The position numbers and the translations under genes are program-made. The notes beneath the pieces are model-generated. The model had not been told where the DNA came from and did no database searches. It was given only the letters and a program-made list of their open reading frames with translations. Positions 39,242 through 51,818 of a DNA stretch of 64,000 nucleotides are shown here, piece by piece; within the stretch, counting starts at the first letter, position 1, and every line of letters begins with the position of its first letter. This stretch comes from Mycobacterium sp. D16R12 (GTDB lineage Bacteria; Actinomycetota; Actinomycetes; Mycobacteriales; Mycobacteriaceae): assembly GCF_002013465.1 (NCBI RefSeq), contig NZ_MAFC01000005.1, positions 310,001-374,000 of the forward strand, read 5' to 3'.

Positions 39242-40015
39242 ATGTCGCGATCCATCCTGAAAACGCGCCCCGCCGCACAGGCCCAAGCCGGGAATAACAC
39301 CCATGGCGTCCGGGTTGAGCAGGCTGAAAGCCTCCCCGTCCTGGGTGAGGCCGCCGCAACCGAACAGGAGGGACACGCGATTTCGCTTACGGGTATCAGC
39401 GAGTCGGCCGAATACACCGACTTTGTCGAGGCTATCGATCCCGCAGAACTATCCGGGACCGCGGTATTCGATGCCACCGGAGACCAGGCAGCCATGCCGT
39501 CTTGGGATGAGCTGGTTCGTCAGCATGCGGACCGCGTGTACCGCTTGGCCTACCGTCTGTCGGGCAACCAGCAAGACGCCGAGGATCTGACCCAGGAAAC
39601 CTTCATCAGGGTGTTCCGCTCGTTGCAGAACTACCAGCCCGGCACGTTCGAGGGCTGGCTGCACCGCATCACCACGAACCTGTTCCTCGACATGGTCCGC
39701 CGCCGCGGACGCATCCGCATGGAGGCCCTGCCTGAGGACTACGACCGCGTGCCGGCCACCGACCCGGATCCCGAGCAGATCTACCACGACGCTCAGCTGG
39801 GCGCCGATCTGCAAGCCGCGCTGGACGCGCTGGCTCCGGAGTTTCGCGCCGCCGTGGTGCTGTGCGATATCGAAGGTCTGTCGTACGAGGAAATCGGCGC
39901 CACATTGGATGTGAAGCTCGGCACCGTCCGCAGCCGCATTCACCGCGGCCGGCAGGCAATCCGTGAGCACCTGGCTGCGCACTCCTCGACGTCCGCGCTC
40001 GCGGCCGCCGAATAG
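39242..40015 (+). CDS. sigE: SigE, ECF RNA polymerase sigma factor
   Basis: The 257-residue sigma factor directs the surface and oxidative stress response. Region 2 includes [22 protein letters not shown] and [15 protein letters not shown]; region 4 includes [22 protein letters not shown]. The first 80 residues are a variable low-similarity extension, as in M. tuberculosis, where several start sites are used. ATG 39242 is supported by an AGAAGG site, but a shorter isoform starting nearer M-P-S-W-D-E-L is possible. It heads sigE-rseA-htrA-tatB. Confidence 0.94.
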   Translation: MSRSILKTRPAAQAQAGNNTHGVRVEQAESLPVLGEAAATEQEGHAISLTGISESAEYTDFVEAIDPAELSGTAVFDATGDQAAMPSWDELVRQHADRVYRLAYRLSGNQQDAEDLTQETFIRVFRSLQNYQPGTFEGWLHRITTNLFLDMVRRRGRIRMEALPEDYDRVPATDPDPEQIYHDAQLGADLQAALDALAPEFRAAVVLCDIEGLSYEEIGATLDVKLGTVRSRIHRGRQAIREHLAAHSSTSALAAAE

Positions 40016-40125
40016 CGCACGACACCATTGGTGCAGGTTGGTACGCAATGAGTACATTCGCGCGCTATCTTCGAGTTAGGTCGGTACGAGTCCGCCGGCC
40101 GTACCGGACCGAAGGGAGCGTTGCC

Positions 40126-40569
40126 GTGGTGGATAGCGGCTCGTTCCGGCGAGCGTTTTCGAGTTTCTCGTCGTTCTCCCGGCTGCCGTCCCCGTTCGCC
40201 TCACAGAGCGAGGCGCCGGTCGGTGCTCCTCGCCAGTTCGGATCCACCGAGCATCTGTCCACGGAGGCGATAGCGGCGTTCGTGGATGGCGAACTGCGGA
40301 TGAGCGCGCACCTACGGGCGGCGCACCACCTGTCGATGTGCCCCGAATGTGCACTCGAGATCGACGCGCAGCGCCAAGCACGCAGCGCACTGCGTGATTC
40401 CGGCGGTATCCGGGTGCCCGGTTCACTGCTCGGGCTACTCAGCCAGATTCCGCATATCCCGCACGAGGCGGTCCCGCCGCAACCGTCGTCACATGACGGC
40501 GATTTGCCGCCCGCGTTGAGCGAAGACGCGGTGCGACCAGATAGCCGCGTACGCCGTAAGCGCCGGTAG
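40126..40569 (+). CDS. rseA: RseA, zinc-binding anti-sigma factor of SigE
   Basis: The 147-residue protein has the ZAS anti-sigma motif H68-L-S-M-C72-P-E-C75 inside A-F-V-D-G-E-L-R-M-S-A-H-L-R-A-A-H-H-L. RseA binds SigE under reducing conditions and is released or degraded under stress. GTG 40126 has a GAAGGGAG site 6-8 nt upstream, so it is preferred to the in-frame ATG at 40048. Like other mycobacterial RseA it has no transmembrane segment and a basic, disordered C-terminus (R-V-R-R-K-R-R). Confidence 0.92.
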   Translation: MVDSGSFRRAFSSFSSFSRLPSPFASQSEAPVGAPRQFGSTEHLSTEAIAAFVDGELRMSAHLRAAHHLSMCPECALEIDAQRQARSALRDSGGIRVPGSLLGLLSQIPHIPHEAVPPQPSSHDGDLPPALSEDAVRPDSRVRRKRR

Positions 40570-42056
<1,487 letters not shown>

Positions 42057-42057
<1 letters not shown>

Positions 42058-42467
42058 TGTTCGGCAGTGTCGGCTGGGGGGAGCTGTTGGTCCTACTGGT
42101 CGTGGGGCTCGTGGTGCTTGGTCCCGAGCGGCTTCCGGGGGCGATTCAGTGGACCACTGAATCGCTGCGCAAGGTCCGCGACTACGCCAGCGGGGCGACG
42201 GCCTCCCTGCGTGAGGAGCTTGGCCCGGAGTTCGACGATGTGCGCAAGCCGCTCGCCGAACTGCAGAAGCTGCGCGGTATGACGCCGCGTGCGGTCATCA
42301 CCAAACACCTTCTGGACGGCGATGATTCGGTGCTCGATTCGTTGACCAAGCCGCTCGACGATGTGAAGAAGGCCGTGTCGGAGCCAATGCCCACGCCGGT
42401 CGTCAACCCCGAGCTCACCAAGCCCGCAGAGTCCGGTCCGGCCCGATTCGACGCCGACGCGACCTAG
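42057..42467 (+). CDS. tatB: TatB, twin-arginine translocase subunit
   Basis: The 136-residue protein starts with [18 protein letters not shown], the short N-terminal transmembrane helix, followed by the conserved G-P-E-R-L-P hinge and an amphipathic helix. It has the extended acidic C-terminal tail of TatB rather than the short TatA form. With TatA and TatC elsewhere it exports folded proteins. TGATG overlap with htrA indicates coupling within the sigE locus. Confidence 0.94.
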
Positions 42468-43600
42468 TTGCGTCGGGCGGTATCGATGTTCAACGACATG
42501 CCCGCCAGCCCTCGGCTACGTGTCGATAGCTTGTCGGCGATCGCGCGGAGTGCCTGGCCCGCAGCCGAATCCGGCTGACTGAGCACGATCGGCAGCCCGT
42601 CGTCGCCGCCTTCACGTACCGCGGGATCCAGCGGGATCTGGCCAAGGAGAGGCACTTTCGTACCCACGATGCGGGTCAGGCTCTCGGCCACAGTATCGCC
42701 GCCACCGGATCCGAATACCTCCATGCGGGTACCATCGGGCAACACCAGCCAGGACATGTTCTCGACCACGCCGACAATGCGCTGACGGGTTTGGGTCGCG
42801 ATCGCCCCCGCGCGCTCGGCCACCTCGGCGGCCGCCTGCTGTGGCGTCGTGACCACCAGAATCTCGGCGCCGGGAATGAGCTGTGCCACCGAGATCGCCA
42901 CGTCGCCGGTACCCGGAGGCAGGTCCAGTAGCAGCACGTCCAGGTCTCCCCAGAAAACATCGGCCAGGAACTGCTGCAGGGCGCGATGCAGCATCGGCCC
43001 GCGCCACACGACCGGGGTGTTGCCCTGGGTGAACTGGGCGATCGAGATGACTTTCACATCGTGGGCCACCGGGGGCAAGATCATCCGCTCCACCTGGGTG
43101 GGACGATCGGAGGTACCCATCATGCGCGGTACCGAGTGGCCGTAGATGTCGGCGTCGAGCAATCCGACCGACAGTCCCTTGGCCGCCATCGCCGCCGCGA
43201 GGTTGACTGTGACACTTGATTTTCCGACGCCGCCCTTGCCTGAGGCCACCGCATAGACGCGAGTGAGGGAGCCGGGCTGGGCGAACGGGATGATGGGCTC
43301 GGCGCTGTCGCCTCGCAGCTGCTTGCGCAGTTCGGTGCGCTGTTCGTCGTTCATGACATCCAGCAGCACGCGCACGGTGCCTACGCCATCGACATCGGCC
43401 GCGGCTTGGGTTACCCGCTCGGAGATCTCCGCTTTCTTCGGGCACGCGGAGGTGGTGAGGTAGATCCCGATCTCGACGTTGTGGGCGTCGTCGAACGTGA
43501 TGTTCTTGACCATCCCCAATTCGGTGATGGGGCGGCGAAGTTCGGGGTCGATTACCCCGGCGAGTGCACTGCGCACGGCCGTGGTGAGCTCGGATGTCAC
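42464..43600 (-). CDS. mrp: Mrp/ApbC-family Fe-S carrier ATPase
   Basis: The 378-residue protein has an N-terminal MIP18/DUF59 domain ([13 protein letters not shown]) and a P-loop ATPase core with a deviant Walker [11 protein letters not shown] at about residues 120-129. Mrp proteins carry or insert iron-sulfur clusters. The C-x-x-C that many Mrp proteins have after N-M-S is absent: the segment reads S-W-L-V-L-P-D-G-T, as recalled for other mycobacterial Mrp. It converges on tatB with a 4-nt overlap. Confidence 0.92.
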   Translation of the reverse strand: MTSELTTAVRSALAGVIDPELRRPITELGMVKNITFDDAHNVEIGIYLTTSACPKKAEISERVTQAAADVDGVGTVRVLLDVMNDEQRTELRKQLRGDSAEPIIPFAQPGSLTRVYAVASGKGGVGKSSVTVNLAAAMAAKGLSVGLLDADIYGHSVPRMMGTSDRPTQVERMILPPVAHDVKVISIAQFTQGNTPVVWRGPMLHRALQQFLADVFWGDLDVLLLDLPPGTGDVAISVAQLIPGAEILVVTTPQQAAAEVAERAGAIATQTRQRIVGVVENMSWLVLPDGTRMEVFGSGGGDTVAESLTRIVGTKVPLLGQIPLDPAVREGGDDGLPIVLSQPDSAAGQALRAIADKLSTRSRGLAGMSLNIDTARRN

Positions 43601-43623
43601 TACCCGAGTCTAGGGCGTGCCGT

Positions 43624-44901
43624 TTATGGCTTTGGCGCTGCCGGTCCCGGCGCGGGTCCGGGCGCCGGTCCCAGCTCCACCGGTGGCGGGGGCGGAGCGA
43701 ACGGGTTGAACGGCTGCGGGGCAGGAGCCGGTGCGAACGGGTTGAACGGCTCGGCGGTGGGTGGCGGCGGCGCGAACGGATTGAAGGGCTCGGACGGAGG
43801 CGGCGGCGTGCAGAAGAACATGCACGGTGCCTGAGGCGCCTCGGGTGCCGGCGCGACAACTCCGGGTAGGCCCGCCACGGCGGCCCGGTCCGGTGTCAGC
43901 GGGTTGACGATCGGCAGCTGGGCCAAGGGATCGTTGGGGGAGAGCGCGGCGACGTCGGTCACCGAGCCCGGTCCGAGTCCGCGGGATTCGCCACCACCGA
44001 GATGTGCCTTGCGTTCGGGTGCAACGTCGGCGGCAGTCAGCGGTGGCAGGTTGAGGGGGATCACCCCGGTGGCGTAACCAGCGGCCCAGGCCAGCACATT
44101 CTGCGCATAGGCCACCGAGTTGTTGTAGCGCAGGATGGATGACATCACCTGTGAGCGATCCCGCAAATTCAATCCGCCGCTGCACAAATAGCGGGCGGCG
44201 GCCAGACTGGCATCGAAGACGTTCTGTGGGTCGGCCTTTCCGTCGCCGTCGCCGTCGGAGGCGTAATGGTTCCAGGTGCTCGGCAGGAACTGCATGGGCC
44301 CCATGGCCCGGACGTATACCTGCGCGCCCTGGGTGCGTGTCTGCTCGTGGTCGACGATTACCTCGTTACCCGGGAGGGTGCCATCCAGGCTCGGTCCATA
44401 GATGGGCCGGACCACGCGGCCTTTGACGTCGGTGGCGCCGTTGTTGGCGTGGCCCGATTCGATCCGGCCGATGCCCGCCAGCAGGTTCCAGCTCACTCCG
44501 CAACCGGGTGCGGCCTTGGCCATCATCCGCTCGGCGTTCTGATAGGCGTCCAAGGCGATCTTCGGGATGCCAAGTCCCCCAGGGGCCATCACGATCCCCG
44601 GCGGCGGCGGTGCGATCGCAGCGCTCGGTGCCACCCGGTACTGCATCGGCGGGCGCATCACGGTCACCAGGTTCAGCGGACCCATATCCGCCTGCACGGC
44701 AGCCACCGAGGCCAGCGGGACGGGAATGGGCACCACGGCCTGCCCGCTAACCTGTGCGCTGCTGGCGGCCACGGCGGAGCCGACGACCACCAAGGCGCTC
44801 AGTCCGCCGACCCGAAGCCAGGGCACGGGAGCGCCCGTGATGCGTAGCGCCACGTCGCGGGCATGTTTTACCGACGACGCAACCCAACCCGGAAGCTTCA
44901 C
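43624..44901 (-). CDS. Secreted lytic transglycosylase with Pro-rich repeat tail
   Basis: The 425-residue product starts at GTG 44901, carries a basic n-region and a hydrophobic helix (about residues 30-50), and then a lytic transglycosylase domain. This has the catalytic Glu in I-G-R-I-E-S-G-H-A (near residue 149), M-G-P-M-Q-F-L-P-S-T-W and Y-A-S-D-G-D-G-D-G-K-A-D-P-Q-N-V-F-D-A, so it should cleave peptidoglycan glycan strands. The C-terminus has three copies of P-F-N-P-F-A-P separated by Pro/Ala spacers. It follows mrp as Rv1230c follows Rv1229c. Confidence 0.9.
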   Translation of the reverse strand: MKLPGWVASSVKHARDVALRITGAPVPWLRVGGLSALVVVGSAVAASSAQVSGQAVVPIPVPLASVAAVQADMGPLNLVTVMRPPMQYRVAPSAAIAPPPPGIVMAPGGLGIPKIALDAYQNAERMMAKAAPGCGVSWNLLAGIGRIESGHANNGATDVKGRVVRPIYGPSLDGTLPGNEVIVDHEQTRTQGAQVYVRAMGPMQFLPSTWNHYASDGDGDGKADPQNVFDASLAAARYLCSGGLNLRDRSQVMSSILRYNNSVAYAQNVLAWAAGYATGVIPLNLPPLTAADVAPERKAHLGGGESRGLGPGSVTDVAALSPNDPLAQLPIVNPLTPDRAAVAGLPGVVAPAPEAPQAPCMFFCTPPPPSEPFNPFAPPPPTAEPFNPFAPAPAPQPFNPFAPPPPPVELGPAPGPAPGPAAPKP

Positions 44902-45218
44902 CGCGCCCCTATCTCTCGGGCCCCTGTTCAACACGCATGGGTCCCGTCTGCCGGCATCCATTCTGACCTATGCAGTCGTGACAGATGTGACCGATGTGAA
45001 CCGGAGCAACCATACCGGCGAGATGACAGTCCGGTTGCAAAATGGGCAAAGCCCAGCGAATCTCGGACCGCCCACGAATCCCCCCTGAGCATGCCGGGTT
45101 AGGTCGGGACGCGCCGCAGAAAATGGGCGAGTGGCTATCTCACGTTGCAAGGAGCGGGATGTATCTGACTTACGGTCAGTGTCTGGACGTAAACATAATC
45201 AATTGATAGCGTTACAAC
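44902..45218. other. 317-nt divergent intergenic region
   Basis: This gap between the transglycosylase and the MpaB-like gene holds no convincing ORF. It contains the dyad at 45170-45192 and, nearer the MpaB-like start, the 10-bp palindrome ATCAATTGAT at 45198-45207. The stretch beside the transglycosylase is GC-rich without recognisable elements. Promoters for both genes must lie here. Confidence 0.6.
45170..45192. promoter_or_regulatory. Candidate operator dyad upstream of the MpaB-like gene
   Basis: TTACG-GT-CAG, TGT, CTG-GA-CGTAA: two 10-nt arms agree at eight positions around a 3-nt centre. The dyad ends 26 nt before the start codon, the usual place for a repressor site. The binding protein is not identified; no regulator gene is adjacent. 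Confidence 0.5.
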
Positions 45219-46169
45219 ATGACCGCTTCACCGGATGTTGCCGTCCACTGGGAACTTGGCTCCGATCGGCCCCGCGAGGACTACGGATTCTTTGGGCCGG
45301 ACTCGCCGACATGGAAGGTGTGGAGTAGCCCCACCGCACTGATCGGTTTTCAGCGCTCCGTGGTGCTGGAACATTTCGAGCCCCATTTGGCCGCCGCCGT
45401 GGCGGATTCGGCGGGTATCTATCGGGACCCGCGGGGACGGATGGACGGGACTCTGGCCTACTTCCTCATCCTCGCGACCGCCGATTCGCGTACCGCGGTC
45501 GAGGCCTCCGAGCACCTGCAGAAGGTTCATGCCCGTTCCAAGGGAATCGACCCGGTGACCGGAAAGCGCTACAGCGCCAACGATCCGGCCTCGCAGCTGT
45601 GGATCCATGTGACTGGCTGGCATTCGGTGCTCAAGTGTTACGAGATGTTCGGGCCCGGGCCGTTGAGCCAGGCCGAAGAGAACCGTTACTGGTCCGAGTG
45701 CGTGACCGCGGCCGAGCTACAAACCGTCAATCCGGCCGACGTACCGCGGTCGCGGGAACAGGTTCGCGAATACTTCGCGCAGATGCGTCCCACGCTGTGC
45801 ACCTCCGAGCGCGCACAGCACGCCATGCATTACTTGCTACGCACGCCACGGTCGGGCAGCAATCTGCGGTTCTGGGCGGTCAGTCGGCTGATGGCTCCGG
45901 CGACCATCGCGACGTTGCCGCGCTGGATGCGGGAACTGGGCCAATTCGATCAGCCGGGAATTGTCGACGTGGCGTACCGGCCGCTGGTGTCGGCAGCCAT
46001 GTCGGTCGCCAGCGTTCCGGCGATCGAAGACTCCGTTGCGCGGTTCGCCAAGTTGCCGATGACCGCGACGACCCTGCGTGACTTCCACGCGGCCAAGGCT
46101 CCGGTGCGTACGGTCACCGTCACACCGGCCGAGGCCAAAGAGCGGTACGGCAGGCGAGCCACCGCATAG
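45219..46169 (+). CDS. MpaB/DUF2236-family oxygenase-like protein
   Basis: The 316-residue protein belongs to the DUF2236 group, related to the mycophenolic acid enzyme MpaB and latex-clearing protein, which are haem-dependent oxygenases. Supporting segments are R-M-D-G-T-L-A-Y-F-L-I-L-A-T-A-D near residue 75, H-A-R-S-K-G-I near 105 and D-P-A-S-Q-L-W-I-H-V-T near 122, carrying the His and Arg residues typical of the fold. There is no signal peptide. Substrate and activity are unknown. It is followed 24 nt later by a CitE-like lyase gene. Confidence 0.8.
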   Translation: MTASPDVAVHWELGSDRPREDYGFFGPDSPTWKVWSSPTALIGFQRSVVLEHFEPHLAAAVADSAGIYRDPRGRMDGTLAYFLILATADSRTAVEASEHLQKVHARSKGIDPVTGKRYSANDPASQLWIHVTGWHSVLKCYEMFGPGPLSQAEENRYWSECVTAAELQTVNPADVPRSREQVREYFAQMRPTLCTSERAQHAMHYLLRTPRSGSNLRFWAVSRLMAPATIATLPRWMRELGQFDQPGIVDVAYRPLVSAAMSVASVPAIEDSVARFAKLPMTATTLRDFHAAKAPVRTVTVTPAEAKERYGRRATA

Positions 46170-46193
46170 GGCGGCGCTTTACGCTGGCTAGCT

Positions 46194-47147
46194 GTGACCT
46201 ATCGACCGCGCCGGACCACACTCGCCGTCCCCGGCAGCAGCCAGAAGATGATCGACAAGGCGAAAACCCTTCCCGCGGATGAGATTTTCCTCGACCTGGA
46301 GGACGCCGTCGCCGCACCCGCCAAGGTAGAGGCGCGCCAGCGCATCGTCGATGCCCTGAATGCGCCGGGATGGTCGGGGCAGCTGCGATCGGTGCGCGTC
46401 AACGACTGGACCACCGAGTGGACTTACGCCGATGTCGTGGAGGTGGTTTCTGGGGCCGGCGCCGGCATTGACAACATCCTGTTGCCCAAGGTCGTGGAAG
46501 CCTCCCATGTCACGGCGCTGGATCTGCTGCTGACGCAGGTCGAGCGATCACACGGGTTTGAGGTGGGCGCGATCGGCATCCAGGCCCAGATCGAAAACGC
46601 CGCAGGACTCACCAATATCGACGCGATCGCATCGGCAAGCCCGCGGGTTCGGTCGTTGGTCTTCGGTCCTGCCGACTTCATGGCTAGCCTTGGCATGCGC
46701 ACCCTGGTGGTGGGGGAGCAGCCTCCCGGCTATGACGGCGAGGCGTATCACCACGTGCTGATGACCATCCTGGTTGCCGCGCGTGCGCATGGAATCGATG
46801 CCATCGACGGCCCCTATCTCAAGGTGCGCGACGTCGCTGCCTTCCGGGTCGCGGCGAGCCGTTCGGCCGCGCTGGGATTCGACGGGAAGTGGGTGCTGCA
46901 CCCCGCGCAGATCGAGGCGGGCAACGAGATCTTCAGCCCGCGCCAGGAGGACTACGACCGAGCCGAGCTCATCCTGGACGCGTACGACTGGCACACCTCG
47001 GTGGCGGGTGGCGCACGTGGCGCGGTGATGCTGGGAGACGAGATGATCGACGAGGCCAGCCGCAAGATGGCGCTGGTGATCGCGGGTAAGGGCCGTGCCG
47101 CGGGGATGGCGCGGCAGGCGCCTCCCTTCGAGTCCCCGGCGGGCTAA
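46194..47147 (+). CDS. CitE-like CoA-ester lyase (HpcH/HpaI aldolase family)
   Basis: The 317-residue TIM-barrel enzyme has R-R-T-T-L-A-V-P-G-S near the N-terminus, E-I-F-L-D-L-E-D-A-V with metal-binding acids near residue 34, Q-I-E-N-A-A-G near 133, and G-P-A-D-F-M-A-S-L-G near 162. Size and the C-terminal K-W-V-L-H-P-A-Q-I suggest a stand-alone malyl-CoA, methylmalyl-CoA or related acyl-CoA lyase rather than a citrate lyase subunit. GTG 46194 is the start. It overlaps the convergent DUF4190 gene by 4 nt. Confidence 0.84.
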   Translation: MTYRPRRTTLAVPGSSQKMIDKAKTLPADEIFLDLEDAVAAPAKVEARQRIVDALNAPGWSGQLRSVRVNDWTTEWTYADVVEVVSGAGAGIDNILLPKVVEASHVTALDLLLTQVERSHGFEVGAIGIQAQIENAAGLTNIDAIASASPRVRSLVFGPADFMASLGMRTLVVGEQPPGYDGEAYHHVLMTILVAARAHGIDAIDGPYLKVRDVAAFRVAASRSAALGFDGKWVLHPAQIEAGNEIFSPRQEDYDRAELILDAYDWHTSVAGGARGAVMLGDEMIDEASRKMALVIAGKGRAAGMARQAPPFESPAG

Positions 47148-47791
47148 TACGAACTTGAGCTGCCGCCTGAAGCGATGCCGATGATCATGATGAGCACCCA
47201 GAACACGATGACCGCGGCACCGATGATGATCCCGGCGATGGCCACACCCTTACCGTCCTGCGGTGAGGTCTTGAGCTGGTTGAGTGCGATGAAGCCCATG
47301 ATGACTCCGGCAATCGATCCGATGCCGCAGAAGACGCCGACGATCGAGGCGATCAAAGATCCGATGGCCAGCGGGTTGGTCCCGCCGGTCTGGCCATAGG
47401 CGCCATACCCGTACGGGTCGGCATATCCGGGCGCCGGATATCCCTGATAACCGCCGGCCGCGGGATAGCCCGGTGGTGGGTATGCGCCCGGTTGCCCGGA
47501 CGGATACGGGGGATATGCCTGGCCGTATTGAGGCGGATATGCCGGCGGTGCGGTCGGATACGGCGGAGGCGCGGTGGGGTAAGCGGGAGGCGCGGTCGGG
47601 TAGGCGGGCGGATAGGCAGAGTAGGACGGCGGAGGTCCCGGGGTCTCCCACGCCGGTGGAATGCTCGGCGGTACCTGACTGGCCGAGGACGCGGCATCGG
47701 CCGGTGGGGCGGACTGTTCCAGCGACGGGTACTCGTATCCGGACGAAGCGTCGGGACCGGTGCCGGAGGATTCGTTGCCCGGGGTAGTCAT
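47144..47791 (-). CDS. Pro/Tyr-rich DUF4190 membrane protein
   Basis: The 215-residue protein has a long N-terminal low-complexity region built from near-repeats of Y-P-T-A-P-P-A and later G-Y-P-A and A-Y-P-P, then two transmembrane helices (about residues 141-168 and 183-207) in the DUF4190 pattern N-P-L-A-I-G-S-L-I-A-S-I-V-G, A-L-N-Q-L-K and G-V-A-I-A-G-I-I-I-G. The tail may contact the cell wall or recruit partners. Function is unknown. Confidence 0.85.
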   Translation of the reverse strand: MTTPGNESSGTGPDASSGYEYPSLEQSAPPADAASSASQVPPSIPPAWETPGPPPSYSAYPPAYPTAPPAYPTAPPPYPTAPPAYPPQYGQAYPPYPSGQPGAYPPPGYPAAGGYQGYPAPGYADPYGYGAYGQTGGTNPLAIGSLIASIVGVFCGIGSIAGVIMGFIALNQLKTSPQDGKGVAIAGIIIGAAVIVFWVLIMIIGIASGGSSSSY

Positions 47792-47863
47792 GGCGCAAAC
47801 TTATCGTATCGAGGGGGTTTCCGGCCGTGCTGCGGGCGGAAAGTCGCAGGTAGCGGTCAAAGG

Positions 47864-47879
47864 GGCACCATCTGGTGCC
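47864..47879. promoter_or_regulatory. Perfect 16-nt dyad upstream of stress-protein gene
   Basis: GGCACCA-TC-TGGTGCC is a perfect inverted repeat in the gap between the divergent DUF4190 gene (start 47791) and the gene starting at 47940. It lies 60 nt before that GTG and could be an operator for either gene. Confidence 0.5.
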
Positions 47880-47939
47880 GTCGGGCGTTAAATGGGTGCT
47901 AGCTATGCATCACTGACTTTCTGCAGGAGGACCGAACTC

Positions 47940-48461
47940 GTGGGACAACCGCTCACACCCGGGCAACAACAGCGCTCGACGTCACCGCGTTCCCCCTTGT
48001 CTTCGTCGTTGTCCCTGCCGACGCCGCCGCAAGGCTGGCCCATCGGTTCGTACCCGACATACGCGGAGGCCCAGCGTGCCGTTGACTATTTGTCCGATCA
48101 GCAATTCCCGGTCGAGAACGTCACCATCGTCGGCGTGAATCTGATGCAGGTCGAGCGAGTGACCGGCCGATTGTCGTGGCCCAAGGTCCTCGGCGGAGGC
48201 ATGCTCAGCGGAGCCTGGCTGGGCTTGTTCATCGGCCTGGTGCTGGGGATGTTCAGTACCAATCTGGCCGGCTCACTCGTTGTGGGTCTCACCGTCGGTT
48301 TGGTCTTCGGATTGGTCACCGCCGCGGTGCCCTATGCGATGACGAGGGGCACAAGGGATTTCGCATCAACCATGCAGCTCGTCGCGGGACGATATGACGT
48401 GTTGTGTGAGCCGGCGCAGGCGGAGGCCGCGCGCGACATGTTGGCCAAACTGGCTATCTAG
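47940..48461 (+). CDS. General stress protein 17M-like membrane protein (Rv1234-like)
   Basis: The 173-residue protein begins with a Ser/Pro/Gln-rich stretch, then a small alpha/beta domain (I-G-S-Y-P-T-Y-A-E-A-Q-R-A-V-D-Y-L-S-D) as in the N-terminal part of Bacillus general stress protein 17M. Two glycine-rich hydrophobic helices follow (about residues 80-125), then a C-terminal A-G-R-Y-D-V-L-C-E-P. GTG 47940 has a strong CAGGAGG site about 10 nt upstream and is preferred over the upstream ATG at 47892. The function is unknown; a stress or envelope role is suggested only by family name. Confidence 0.82.
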   Translation: MGQPLTPGQQQRSTSPRSPLSSSLSLPTPPQGWPIGSYPTYAEAQRAVDYLSDQQFPVENVTIVGVNLMQVERVTGRLSWPKVLGGGMLSGAWLGLFIGLVLGMFSTNLAGSLVVGLTVGLVFGLVTAAVPYAMTRGTRDFASTMQLVAGRYDVLCEPAQAEAARDMLAKLAI

Positions 48462-50973
<2,512 letters not shown>

Positions 50974-50977
<4 letters not shown>

Positions 50978-51816
50978 CCCGCACGAATCCATTGCGTGCC
51001 CGGCAGTTGTCGGGGTGGGTGATCGCCGATGTTCTGGTGCTCTGTTACGCGCTGGTGCCGGTGCTGTGGGTGCTGAGTCTTTCGCTCAAGCCCACGTCGA
51101 CGGTCAGGGACGGCAAGTTCTTCCCGTGGCCTGTGACGCTCGATAACTACCGTGGCATCTTCAGCGGGAACGTGTTCACGTCGGCATTGGTGAACTCCAT
51201 CGGCATCGGGCTCATTGCGACGGTGATCGCCGTGAGTGTGGGCACCATGGCCGCCTACGCGGTGGCACGACTGGACTTCCCCGGGAAGAAGGCGCTCGTC
51301 GGCGCGGCCCTGCTCATCGCGATGTTCCCGCAGATCTCGCTGGTGACACCAATTTTCAATATCGAGCGCTCGTTGGGCCTGTTCGACACCTGGCCGGGCC
51401 TGATCATCCCGTACATCACCTTCGCATTACCCCTGGCCATCTACACGCTCTCGGCGTTCTTCCGCGAGATCCCTTGGGAATTGGAGAAGGCCGCCAAGAT
51501 GGATGGCGCCACACCGGCACAGGCCTTCTGGCGGGTCATCGCCCCGTTGGCGACGCCGGGCATCGTCACGTCCGCCATCCTGGTGTTCATCTTCGCCTGG
51601 AACGACCTGCTGCTGGCGATCTCGCTGACGGCGACGGACCGGTCTATCACCGCCCCGGTCGCCATCGCGAACTTCACCGGCAGTTCGCAATTCGAGGAAC
51701 CCACCGGATCTATTGCCGCGGGCGCGATCGTCATCACGGTGCCGATCATCATCTTCGTGCTCATATTCCAACGACGGATCGTTGCCGGGTTGACCTCCGG
51801 TGCAGTGAAGGGTTAG
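50974..51816 (+). CDS. sugB: SugB, trehalose ABC permease
   Basis: The 280-residue second permease has six helices and an EAA loop [15 protein letters not shown] near residue 168. It pairs with SugA to form the channel. It starts at a GTG inside the sugA stop region and ends 2 nt before sugC. Confidence 0.94.
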
Positions 51817-51818
51817 CG

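Noticed and set aside
42464-43600. Loss of function of Mrp because the C-x-x-C is missing
   Set aside because: Other mycobacterial Mrp proteins, as I recall them, lack the same motif, so it is a lineage trait rather than damage.
42612-43859. 415-codon minus-strand frame overlapping mrp
   Set aside because: It runs in a second frame through mrp and the transglycosylase repeat region and is extremely Arg-rich, typical of out-of-frame GC-rich DNA.
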